Assembly (NCBI GenBank): GCA_963743035.1
Contig: CAVUOB010000018.1
Coordinates: forward strand, 806,001 to 870,000
Source: PALSA-911 sp963743035
GTDB taxonomy: Bacteria; Pseudomonadota; Alphaproteobacteria; Acetobacterales; Acetobacteraceae
DNA: 64,000 nt
Direction: 5' to 3'
Shown here: piece by piece, positions 43,687-51,040 of the stretch
Layout: every line of letters begins with the position of its first letter
Position numbering within the stretch: position 1 is the first letter of the stretch
Program-made: the position numbers and the translations under genes
Notes under the pieces: model-generated
Told to the model about the DNA's origin: nothing
Seen by the model: only the letters and a program-made list of their open reading frames with translations
Databases searched by the model: none

Positions 43687-44661
43687 TCAATGGGTTCCCG
43701 CCCGCAGGCGCGGATCGACCGCGTAATACAGCAGATCGACGGCTAGGTTGATGGCGACGAACAGCACCGCGATCAGCAGCAGGTAGGCGGACATAACCGG
43801 AATGTCGGCGACACCCACGGACTGGATGAACAGCAGCCCCATGCCGGGCCATTGGAAGACGGTCTCGGTGACCAGGGAGAAGGCGATCAGGCCGCCGAGC
43901 TGCAGCCCGACGATGGTGATGACGGGAACCAGCGTGTTCTTCAGCGCGTGGCGGAAATTCACCGAACGGTCGGGCAGGCCGCGGGCGCGGGCGAACTTGA
44001 TGTAGTCCGAGCGCAGCACCTCCAGCATCTCGGCGCGCACCAGGCGCATGATCAGCGTCATCTGGAACAGGCCAAGCGTGATGGACGGCAGGATCAGCGC
44101 CTTGAGGCCGGACCAGGTCAGGAAGCCGGTGGACCACCAGGGGGTGACCTGCACCACGTCGCCGCGCCCGAAGCTCGGCAGCCAGCCGAGCTGCACGGAG
44201 AAGATCAGGATCAGCAGGATGCCGATCAGGAAGGTCGGCAGGGAAACGCCGGCCAGGCTGAACACCATGAAGCCGCGCGAGAGGACGGAACGGCGATAGA
44301 TGCCGGTATAGACGCCCATCGGCAGCCCGATCAGCAGCGCCAGGACCGAGGCGGTGGCGGCGAGCTCCACCGTGGCGGGCAGGCGCTCGGCGATCAGCCC
44401 GCCGACCGGGCGGGCCAGGCGGTAGCTGACGCCGAAATCGCCATGCGCCACGCGCCACATGAACCGCGCATATTGCACCAGGAATGGCTGGTCGAGGCCG
44501 AGGCTGTGACGCAGCTCGATGCGCTGGGCGTCGGTCGCCTCGATGCCGAGCATCGCCTGCACGGGATCGCCGACGAAGGTGAACATCGCATAGGCAATAA
44601 AGCCGACGACGAAGAGCACCGGAATCGCCTGGAGAATCCGCGAGAGGATGAAGGCGGGCAT
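43687..44661 (-). CDS. Peptide ABC transporter permease, DppB/OppB type
   Basis: A 324-residue inner-membrane permease with six helices. It has the DppB N-terminal part with G-D-P-V-Q-A-M-L-G near 31-39 and the EAA loop F-A-R-A-R-G-L-P-D-R-S-V-N-F-R-H-A-L-K-N (about 204-223). It forms the membrane channel with the DppC-type protein. No binding protein gene lies in this operon, so the ligand must be delivered by a protein encoded elsewhere. Confidence 0.93.
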   Translation of the reverse strand: MPAFILSRILQAIPVLFVVGFIAYAMFTFVGDPVQAMLGIEATDAQRIELRHSLGLDQPFLVQYARFMWRVAHGDFGVSYRLARPVGGLIAERLPATVELAATASVLALLIGLPMGVYTGIYRRSVLSRGFMVFSLAGVSLPTFLIGILLILIFSVQLGWLPSFGRGDVVQVTPWWSTGFLTWSGLKALILPSITLGLFQMTLIMRLVRAEMLEVLRSDYIKFARARGLPDRSVNFRHALKNTLVPVITIVGLQLGGLIAFSLVTETVFQWPGMGLLFIQSVGVADIPVMSAYLLLIAVLFVAINLAVDLLYYAVDPRLRAGTH

Positions 44662-44671
44662 GCCTGCCTAC

Positions 44672-45721
44672 CTAGCGCATCCCTTCGTCGTCTGCACCCG
44701 GTTCCACCCATTCGTTCACCAGGGTGAAGCCGACGCCGAGCAGCACCGGGCCGAGGAAGATGCCGAGCAGCCCGAAGGCGATCGCGCCGCCGAGCACGCC
44801 GAGCACGGTGAGCATGAACGGCAGCTGCGCGCCGCGGGAGATGAACCAGGGGCGGATGATGCTGTCGGCGCCGGACACCGCGATCACGCCATAGCTCGCC
44901 AGGAACACGCCCCAGGCGACGTGGGAGGTGCTCATCAGCCACAGCGCGGCGGGGATCCAGACCACCGGCGCGCCGATCGGCAGCACCGAAAGGAACCCGG
45001 CGACGGCGCCGAGCAGCACCGGACGCGGCACGCCCGACAGCCACAGCCCGAACGCGGTCAGGATGCCCTGAACGACCGCGGTGCCGAGGATGCCGTAGAC
45101 CACGCCGCGCACCGTGGCGCCGGTGACGGTGATCAGCCGGTCGGCCTTGTCGCCGGCGATGCGCCCGAGGATCGTGCGCAGGCGCAGCGCGATCGGCTCG
45201 CCGTACACATAGAAGAAGAAGGCGATGAACAGCGCCAACAGGAACAGCAGCACGCCGTTGGCGATGCCGAGCAGCAGGCTGAAGCCGCTTTCGGCGACGA
45301 TGCCGAAATAGGGCTTCAGCGCCATGACCATGACCGAGAGGTCGGCGGCCCAATGGTTCCAGACATCGCCGAGCGTCGGGCCCATCACCGGGATCTCGAA
45401 TACCCAGGACGGGGCGCCGGGCAGGCCGGCGCGCAGCGCGTCCTCCAGCACCGTGCGGAGCTGGTTCACATCGCCGGCGCCGCTGGGTGCGGCGATGCCG
45501 AGCGGCAGCACCACGACGACGGCGGTGAGCGCGACCATCAGCCCGGCGGCGACGCCGTGCTTCAGCCGCAGATGGATGCGCAGCCACTCGCAGACCGGCC
45601 AGGTGGTGAACACCAGGATTGCCGCCCAGAGCAGGGAGGGGAAGAAGGGATAGAGGACCAGCACGCAGCCGATCGCGACCCCGCCCAGCAGCAGCCCCAT
45701 CAATATGCGTTCGGCGAGCAT
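44672..45721 (-). CDS. AI-2E family transporter (TqsA/PerM-like)
   Basis: A 349-residue membrane protein of the AI-2E (UPF0118) family, with about seven or eight hydrophobic segments. F-F-F-Y-V-Y-G-E-P at about 181-189 and the late P-x-G-A-P-V-V-W-I-P (about 249-258) are family-like. Members export autoinducer-2, act as Na+/H+ antiporters or are uncharacterised. I chose ATG 45721, which has aaagga just upstream; the frame extends to 45799. It is the first gene of the leftward operon with the Dpp-type transporter, 10 bp before the DppB-type permease. Confidence 0.85.
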   Translation of the reverse strand: MLAERILMGLLLGGVAIGCVLVLYPFFPSLLWAAILVFTTWPVCEWLRIHLRLKHGVAAGLMVALTAVVVVLPLGIAAPSGAGDVNQLRTVLEDALRAGLPGAPSWVFEIPVMGPTLGDVWNHWAADLSVMVMALKPYFGIVAESGFSLLLGIANGVLLFLLALFIAFFFYVYGEPIALRLRTILGRIAGDKADRLITVTGATVRGVVYGILGTAVVQGILTAFGLWLSGVPRPVLLGAVAGFLSVLPIGAPVVWIPAALWLMSTSHVAWGVFLASYGVIAVSGADSIIRPWFISRGAQLPFMLTVLGVLGGAIAFGLLGIFLGPVLLGVGFTLVNEWVEPGADDEGMR

Positions 45722-45780
45722 TTTTTCCTTTGTTCCCCGGTCCACGGGGATGTTGGGGATACCGGTTCGATCGAAGTGTA

Positions 45781-45864
45781 GCAAACCCCAGGCTCGCAAA
45801 CCTCAAGGCTCGTAAACCTCAAGCCTGGCAAACCTCGAGCCTCGCCAACCCAAGGCTGGCAAAC
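45781..45864. repeat. 16-bp tandem array in a divergent promoter region
   Basis: About five and a half imperfect copies of a 16-bp unit (cgcaaacctcaaggct, cgtaaacctcaagcct, ggcaaacctcgagcct and variants of 14-15 bp) run head to tail. The array fills the middle of the 190-bp region between the AI-2E/Dpp operon and hyi. No spacers, so not a CRISPR array. It could be a regulator-binding array or a slippage product. Confidence 0.8.
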
Positions 45865-45911
45865 GGAACGCCCCGCCTGTAGCTTCCGGCAAAGCCATCC
45901 GGGAGGACAAC

Positions 45912-46691
45912 ATGCCGCGTCTCGCCGCCAACCTGTCGATGATGTTCAACGAGTTGCCGTTCCTGGACCGCTTCGAGGCCGCGCGCCAGGCGGGGTTCGA
46001 GGCGGTGGAATTCCTGTTCCCGTACGACTTCCCCGCCGCCGAGATTGCCGCCAGGCTGCGGGCGAACGGGCTGACCCAGGCGCTGTTCAACATGCCGCCG
46101 GGCGATTGGGCAAACGGCGAACGCGGCCTGGCATCCTTGCCCGGCCGGCAGGCGGAGTTCCGTGAAGGGGTGAAGAAGGCGCTGGACTATGCCGCGGCGC
46201 TGGATTGCCGGCTGGTGCATTGCATGGCCGGCATCGTGCCGTCCGGCGTTTCGCAGGTCACCGCGGGCAGTCTCTATGCCGCGAACCTGGCCTGGGCCGG
46301 GGAGCAGGCGGTGGCCGCCGGCGTGCGGATCGCGATCGAGCCGATCAACCATCGCGACATGCCCGGCTATTTCCTGAACACCCAGGCGCAGGGCGCGGCG
46401 GTGGTCGAGGCGATCGGGCCGGACCGTCTCGGCCTGCAATTCGACGTCTATCACTGCCAGACCACCGAGGGCGACGTGACCAAGCGGATGGAAAAGCACC
46501 TGCCGCTGATCGCGCATATGCAGATCGCCGACGTGCCGGCCCGCAACGAGCCGGGCACCGGGGAGATCGGCTGGAAATATGTGTTCCGGCGCATGGACGA
46601 GCTTGGCTACACCGGTTGGGTGGGCTGCGAGTACCGCCCCGCCGCAGGCACCGTGGAGGGGCTGGGCTGGCGCCAGAATTTTGGCGTCTGA
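45912..46691 (+). CDS. hyi: Hydroxypyruvate isomerase / 2-oxo-tetronate isomerase (Hyi/OtnI family)
   Basis: A 259-residue TIM-barrel isomerase. It starts with L-A-A-N-L-S-M-M-F-N-E and contains the metal and substrate residues E-P-I-N at about 139-142, F-D-V-Y-H at about 177-181 and G-C-E-Y-R-P near the end. Hyi interconverts hydroxypyruvate and tartronate semialdehyde. The closely related OtnI isomerises 2-oxo-tetronate, and the two cannot be separated by eye. The next gene encodes the reductase for tartronate semialdehyde, which favours Hyi. Good gggagg ribosome site. Confidence 0.87.
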   Translation: MPRLAANLSMMFNELPFLDRFEAARQAGFEAVEFLFPYDFPAAEIAARLRANGLTQALFNMPPGDWANGERGLASLPGRQAEFREGVKKALDYAAALDCRLVHCMAGIVPSGVSQVTAGSLYAANLAWAGEQAVAAGVRIAIEPINHRDMPGYFLNTQAQGAAVVEAIGPDRLGLQFDVYHCQTTEGDVTKRMEKHLPLIAHMQIADVPARNEPGTGEIGWKYVFRRMDELGYTGWVGCEYRPAAGTVEGLGWRQNFGV

Positions 46692-46747
46692 TCGCTTGCG
46701 TGTGCGAGTTTCGGCGCCTAACCACCTGATCACAAGGAAATAAGAAC

Positions 46748-47635
46748 ATGAAGATCGGTTTTGTTGGCCTGGGCATCATGGGGCGCCCGATGGCGCTGAA
46801 CCTGAAGAACGCCGGACATGAATTGCTGGTGCCCGAGCGCGCCAGCCTGACCGCGGAGATCCGCGCCGCCGCCGCCGTGCTGGCGGACGCGACCGCAGTT
46901 GCCGCCGGGTCGGAAGTGGTGATCCTGATGGTGCCCGATACCGGCGATGTGGAGCAGGCGCTGTTCGGCCCCGGCGGTGTCGCCGCCAGGCTGAAGAAGG
47001 GCAGCCTGGTCATCGACATGTCCTCGATCAGCCCGGTCGCGACCAAGGATTTTGCCAAAAAGATCAATGCGCTCGGCTGCGATTATCTGGATGCACCGGT
47101 CTCCGGCGGCGAGGTCGGCGCCAAGGCGGCGAGCCTGACCATCATGGTCGGCGGGCCGGATGCGGCATTCGCGCGCGCAAAACCGCTGTTCGACCTGATG
47201 GGCAAGAACATCACCCATATCGGAGCCGAGAACGGCACCGGGCAGACCTGCAAGGTGGCGAACCAGATTATCGTCGCGCTGAACATCCAGGCCGCGGCGG
47301 AAGCCCTTGTTTTTGCGGCTCGTGCCGGCGCCGATCCGGCGAAGGTGCGGGAGGCGCTGATGGGCGGCTTCGCGTCCTCGCGCATCCTGGAAGTGCATGC
47401 GGAGCGGATGATCAAGGGCACCTTCAATCCCGGCTTCCGCATTCGGCTGCATCAGAAGGACCTCAATCTGGCGCTGACGGCGGCGCGCGAGCTTGGGCTT
47501 GCGCTGCCCAACACCGCCATCGCGCAGCAGATGTTCACCTCCGTGGCGGCGCATGGCGGGGCGGATCTGGACCATTCGGCGCTGGTGAAGGCGATCGAGG
47601 GGCTTGGTGCCGTCTCGTTGCAGGGAAAGAATTAG
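46748..47635 (+). CDS. glxR: 2-hydroxy-3-oxopropionate (tartronate semialdehyde) reductase
   Basis: A 295-residue beta-hydroxyacid dehydrogenase that reduces tartronate semialdehyde to D-glycerate. The Rossmann motif G-F-V-G-L-G-I-M-G is at about 4-12, the substrate motif D-A-P-V-S-G-G-E-V-G at about 115-124, and catalytic Lys in G-Q-T-C-K-V-A-N-Q at about 167-175. It is 56 bp after hyi, together forming the second half of the glycerate pathway from glyoxylate. The glyoxylate carboligase gene (gcl) is not in the window. Confidence 0.9.
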   Translation: MKIGFVGLGIMGRPMALNLKNAGHELLVPERASLTAEIRAAAAVLADATAVAAGSEVVILMVPDTGDVEQALFGPGGVAARLKKGSLVIDMSSISPVATKDFAKKINALGCDYLDAPVSGGEVGAKAASLTIMVGGPDAAFARAKPLFDLMGKNITHIGAENGTGQTCKVANQIIVALNIQAAAEALVFAARAGADPAKVREALMGGFASSRILEVHAERMIKGTFNPGFRIRLHQKDLNLALTAARELGLALPNTAIAQQMFTSVAAHGGADLDHSALVKAIEGLGAVSLQGKN

Positions 47636-47645
47636 GGCTGCGACA

Positions 47646-47680
47646 GCCCACCGCAGTTACCTGCGGCGTGGGCCATTTTG
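47646..47680 (+). terminator. Hairpin terminator after glxR
   Basis: gcccaccgcag-ttac-ctgcggcgtgggc pairs with a 2-nt bulge and is followed by cattttg, just after the glxR stop. A plausible intrinsic terminator. Confidence 0.55.
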
Positions 47681-47717
47681 CCCCCGTTAAGAAATGAGAC
47701 GCGAGTCGCAGGTTCTG

Positions 47718-47734
47718 ACAACATTTTGTGTTGT
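47718..47734. promoter_or_regulatory. Inverted repeat upstream of the XRE regulator gene
   Basis: acaaca-ttttg-tgttgt is a perfect 6-bp inverted repeat, 95 bp before the XRE start, in a locally A+T-rich patch. It may be the regulator's own operator or part of its promoter. Confidence 0.35.
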
Positions 47735-47828
47735 ATGGGCTTTATGCATTCGACTTGTCCCAGCCTCGATTATGAGACATACTCTTGCATCTTGAGGTTG
47801 CGAAAACGGGGACAGAAGGTCAAACGAG

Positions 47829-48710
47829 ATGCGTTTTACGGAGATTGGCCAACAACTGCGTGCTTATCGGCTTGAGTCCGGTCTTCGCGCCGAGGAAATC
47901 GCAGCGCGACTCGGTGTCTCCCGCGCGGCCCTGTATCGCTATGAGAAGGGCGAGGTCATCAAGCTCGATACCATCAAACGGCTGGCGGAGCTGCTGAAGA
48001 TCTCGCCGCTGTCGCTGCTGGGCATCGGGGTCGAATATTATAATCGCCCGGTCGGCTATTTCGAGCGGCTGCGCCAGGTCGAGGAAACGGCGGACCAGAT
48101 CCTGATGATGTCCGGCCCGATCTGCTACCTGACCACCTCGGACGCCTACGATTCGGCGCTGGCCGAGGTGTTCGACGAGGTAGCCGAGCAATCGAGCGCC
48201 GAACGCATCGCGCTGCGCAGCAATGCGGAGCAGGTCATGGGGATCCTGGCCGCACGCAAGCGGATGTACGCCATGCGCCGGCCGGGCATCATCGCCATGG
48301 TCTCGATTTCCGCGCTGCAGCGGCTGCTGGAATTCGGCGTCGCCGGCCCGGTGACGCTCCCCGATCGGCTGCGCCGGTTGTGCCGCCAGGTCGCGGCCGG
48401 GGAGGTGGCGAACATGGCCTCGATGATGGAAACCGAGCCGATGGGCCTGCAATTCGGCCTGATCGCCGGCGCCGAGCCCAGTTCCTCGTTCCAGATCCTG
48501 CGCGCCCGCGACCGGGTGACCCTGGCGGTCAATCCGTTCAGCACCGACCAGCACCCGAGCGCGCAGACCGGCGTGGCAATGATCACCGGCGCCGACGAGG
48601 CGATCGCGGCGCACCAGCGCGTGGCCGAGGCGAACTGGCGCGATGCGGTCAAGGGCCCGGCGGGCGCGGCGCGCATCCGCCAATTGCTGAACGCGCCGGT
48701 CGCGGCCTGA
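47829..48710 (+). CDS. XRE family transcriptional regulator
   Basis: A 293-residue regulator. The helix-turn-helix is at about 5-60 (I-G-Q-Q-L-R-A-Y-R, A-E-E-I-A-A-R-L-G-V-S-R-A-A-L-Y-R-Y-E-K-G), followed by about 220 residues of a sensor-like domain without a recognised signature. Located directly after hyi-glxR but with a separate promoter region and a terminator between, so control of that pathway is possible rather than shown. The start follows the family. Confidence 0.85.
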   Translation: MRFTEIGQQLRAYRLESGLRAEEIAARLGVSRAALYRYEKGEVIKLDTIKRLAELLKISPLSLLGIGVEYYNRPVGYFERLRQVEETADQILMMSGPICYLTTSDAYDSALAEVFDEVAEQSSAERIALRSNAEQVMGILAARKRMYAMRRPGIIAMVSISALQRLLEFGVAGPVTLPDRLRRLCRQVAAGEVANMASMMETEPMGLQFGLIAGAEPSSSFQILRARDRVTLAVNPFSTDQHPSAQTGVAMITGADEAIAAHQRVAEANWRDAVKGPAGAARIRQLLNAPVAA

Positions 48711-48715
48711 CGCGG

Positions 48716-48777
48716 GCTGGGCTTTCACAAGGCTGGGCTTTCGCGGAGCTGGGTGCTCACGGGCTGGGCGCTCCATC
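48716..48777. repeat. Four-copy 16-bp tandem array
   Basis: Four units beginning gctggg (gctgggctttcacaag, gctgggctttcgcgga, gctgggtgctcacgg, gctgggcgctcc...) run head to tail between the XRE gene and the NUDIX gene. Period is 15-16, sequence unrelated to the array at 45781. Confidence 0.65.
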
Positions 48778-48830
48778 GCGGGCGGTCTATGCTGGCGTCA
48801 TGCCGCCACCGGAAGCCGCGCTGCCCGCGC

Positions 48831-49445
48831 ATGAGGATGTCGAGATCGAGTTCGAACCGCCGGGTCTGGCAGGGCTGGACCGCGGTCGACCTGATCCGCT
48901 TCCGCAATCGCCGCTTCGATGGGGCGATGTCGGAACTGCGAACCTGGGAGGTGTCGCGCCGCGGCCACGCGGCGGCGGTGCTTCCCTACGACCCCGCGGC
49001 GGATCAGCTGGTGCTGATGGAGCAGTTCCGCCTGCCGGCACTGGCCGCCGGGGTGGATCCGGTGATGGTGGAAATTCCCGCCGGCTTCCGCGAGGGCAGC
49101 GAGAGCATCGAGGCGACGCTGGAGCGGGAAGCCCGCGAGGAAATCGGCTTGCAGCCGGACCGGCTGACGAAAATCGGCGATTTTGTGCTCAGCCCGGGCG
49201 GCTCGGACGAACTGGTGACGATCTTCGTCGGACGGGTGCGCGCGCCCGAATCCGGTGCCGACGGACTTGCCGGCATCGGCGGTCTGGCGGCCGAGCACGA
49301 GGATATCCGCGTGCGGGTCTGGCCGGCGGAAGCGGCGGTCGCGGCCGTGCTGCGCGGCGAGATCCCGAACTCGGTCACCGCCATCGCGCTGCTGTGGTTC
49401 GCGCTGCGGCGGGAGAAACTGCGTATGGAATGGATGGGGTCATGA
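48831..49445 (+). CDS. NUDIX hydrolase (ADP-ribose pyrophosphatase-like), 5' end disturbed by a frameshift
   Basis: A 204-residue protein as annotated. The Nudix box G-F-R-E-G-S-E-S-I-E-A-T-L-E-R-E-A-R-E-E (then I-G) at about 84-105 matches G-x5-E-x7-R-E-x2-E-E and suits ADP-ribose or sugar-nucleotide hydrolysis. Family members begin with a D-V-E-I strand before R-V-W-Q-G-W. Here D-V-E-I-E-F is encoded in another frame from ATG 48800, while R-V-W-Q-G-W follows in the present frame. A single extra base near 48860 explains this, giving an original of about 215 residues. If the shift is real, translation could restart at 48831 or 48837. Confidence 0.75.
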   Translation: MRMSRSSSNRRVWQGWTAVDLIRFRNRRFDGAMSELRTWEVSRRGHAAAVLPYDPAADQLVLMEQFRLPALAAGVDPVMVEIPAGFREGSESIEATLEREAREEIGLQPDRLTKIGDFVLSPGGSDELVTIFVGRVRAPESGADGLAGIGGLAAEHEDIRVRVWPAEAAVAAVLRGEIPNSVTAIALLWFALRREKLRMEWMGS

Positions 49446-50159
49446 CCGAACGCCTGTTCCTGGAAGATGCCACGCTGGCCGGCACCGCCGCACGGGTGCA
49501 GGCGAGCGGGCCGGCGGGCATCGTGCTCGATCGCACCGTGTTCTATGCCCGCTCCGGCGGTCAGCCCGGCGATACCGGGCGGATGAGCTGGGAGGGCGGG
49601 GAGATCGCCATCGTCGACACCGTCAAGGGCGACGGCGAGACGATCCTGCATGTGCCCGCCGCGGACGCCGGTACTGCCGCCGGCGGGCGCGGACATCGCC
49701 GCGGCGATCGACTGGGATTACCGCTATCGGCTGATGCGCATGCATACCGCCCTGCATCTGCTGTGCAGCCTGATCCCGGGTGCGGCGGTCACCGGCGGCT
49801 CGATCGGGGCCGACAAATCGCGGCTGGATTTCGACCTGCCGAACCCGCCCGCGCGGGAGACGCTGGAGGCGGAACTGAACGCGCGGATCGCCGAGGATCA
49901 TCCGGTCTCCCATTTTTGGGTGGACGAGGCGGTGCTCGACGCCGATCCCGGCCTGGTGCGGACGCTGTCGGTCAAGCCGCCGCGCGGTTCCGGCCGGGTG
50001 CGGCTGGTGCGCATCGGCGCGGGCGATACCCCGGTCGACCTGCAGCCCTGCGGCGGCACGCATGTGGCGCGCACCGGCGAGATCGGGCGGATGCTGGTGA
50101 GCAAGATCGAGAACAAGGGCAAACAGAACCGGCGCATCATCATCGTGCCGGCGGTATGA
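49442..50159 (+). pseudogene. Alanyl-tRNA editing protein (AlaX-like), frameshifted
   Basis: The N-terminal half reads from ATG 49442 (M-T-E-R-L-F-L-E-D, then V-F-Y-A-R-S-G-G-Q-P-G-D-T-G). The C-terminal half is one frame over (I-D-W-D-Y-R-Y-R-L-M-R-M-H-T-A-L-H-L-L to C-G-G-T-H-V-A-R-T-G-E-I). Both match the free-standing AlaRS editing domain, which clears Ser-tRNA(Ala) or Gly-tRNA(Ala), including zinc ligands H-T-A-L-H and C-G-G-T-H. The switch lies at about 49655-49690, needing one base removed. Restored length is 239 residues, normal for the family. The ATG overlaps the NUDIX stop (ATGA). Confidence 0.75.
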
Positions 50160-50172
50160 GGGAGACGACGCG

Positions 50173-51039
50173 ATGGGTCCGCTGGTAAGCACGGACTGGC
50201 TGGCCGGCGAACTCGCCCAGGCGACATCTGGGACGAAATCGGGCAAGCCGGATCTGGTGGTGTTCGACGCCACCAAATTTTTGCCGAACGAGAACAAGGA
50301 CGGCAAGGCGCTGTTCCTGTCCGGCCATATTCCGGGCGCGCGGTATTTCGACATCGATGCGGTCGCCGACCCCGATACCGACCTGCCGCACATGGTCCCG
50401 ACTCCCGGCCGGTTTGCCAAACTGCTCGGCGCACTCGGCGTCGGCAATGACAGCCGCGTGGTGTTCTACGACCAGAAGGGCCTGGCCTCGGCGGCGCGCG
50501 GTTGGTGGATGATGGGGCTGTTCGGCCATGACAACGCCGCGGTGCTGGATGGCGGATTGCCGAAATGGCTGAAGGAGGGCCACGCGGTCGAAACCGGCGC
50601 CCCGGCCCCGGCCGCCGCGCAGGATTTCCGGCCGGATTTCCGCCCGACGCGCCTGCGCGGCATCGGCGACGTGCTGGCCAATCTCGGCACGCGGAACGAG
50701 CTGGTGCTGGACGCCCGCGCCGCCGGGCGCTTCGCCGGCACCACGCCGGAGCCGCGGGCGGGCATGCGCGGGGGCCATATCCCCGGCTCCGCCAGCCTGC
50801 CGTTTACCGACCTGCTGAACCCCGACCAGACCTTCGCCGATGCCGCCACCTTGCGCGCGCGCTTTGCCGCAGCCGGCGTGGATGGATCCCGCCCGGTGGT
50901 GACGAGCTGCGGCACCGGCGTGACCGCGGCCATCCTGACCTTGGGCCTGCGCCTGGCCGGGCTGCCCGAAGGTGCCGTATATGACGGCTCCTGGACCGAA
51001 TGGGGCGGACGTCCCGATACTCCCGTGGAGACAGCCTGA
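50173..51039 (+). CDS. sseA: 3-mercaptopyruvate / thiosulfate sulfurtransferase
   Basis: A 288-residue two-domain rhodanese. The inactive first domain (about 1-145) has W-W-M-M-G-L-F-G-H in the matching position. The second carries the catalytic Cys246 in C-G-T-G-V-T-A, a loop close to the C-G-S-G-V-T-A of mercaptopyruvate sulfurtransferases. The enzyme moves sulfur from 3-mercaptopyruvate to cyanide or thiol acceptors. One base separates it from metC, so both belong to one sulfur-amino-acid operon, with the selenoprotein gene next. Confidence 0.9.
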   Translation: MGPLVSTDWLAGELAQATSGTKSGKPDLVVFDATKFLPNENKDGKALFLSGHIPGARYFDIDAVADPDTDLPHMVPTPGRFAKLLGALGVGNDSRVVFYDQKGLASAARGWWMMGLFGHDNAAVLDGGLPKWLKEGHAVETGAPAPAAAQDFRPDFRPTRLRGIGDVLANLGTRNELVLDARAAGRFAGTTPEPRAGMRGGHIPGSASLPFTDLLNPDQTFADAATLRARFAAAGVDGSRPVVTSCGTGVTAAILTLGLRLAGLPEGAVYDGSWTEWGGRPDTPVETA

Positions 51040-51040
51040 C

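Noticed and set aside
45781..45864. CRISPR array
   Set aside because: The 16-bp units are contiguous with no unique spacers, too short, and no cas genes are nearby.
48380..50188. 602-codon fusion open frame
   Set aside because: It mixes antisense-like frames of the XRE and NUDIX genes with the true N-terminal half of the alanyl-tRNA editing gene. Only the last part is coding.
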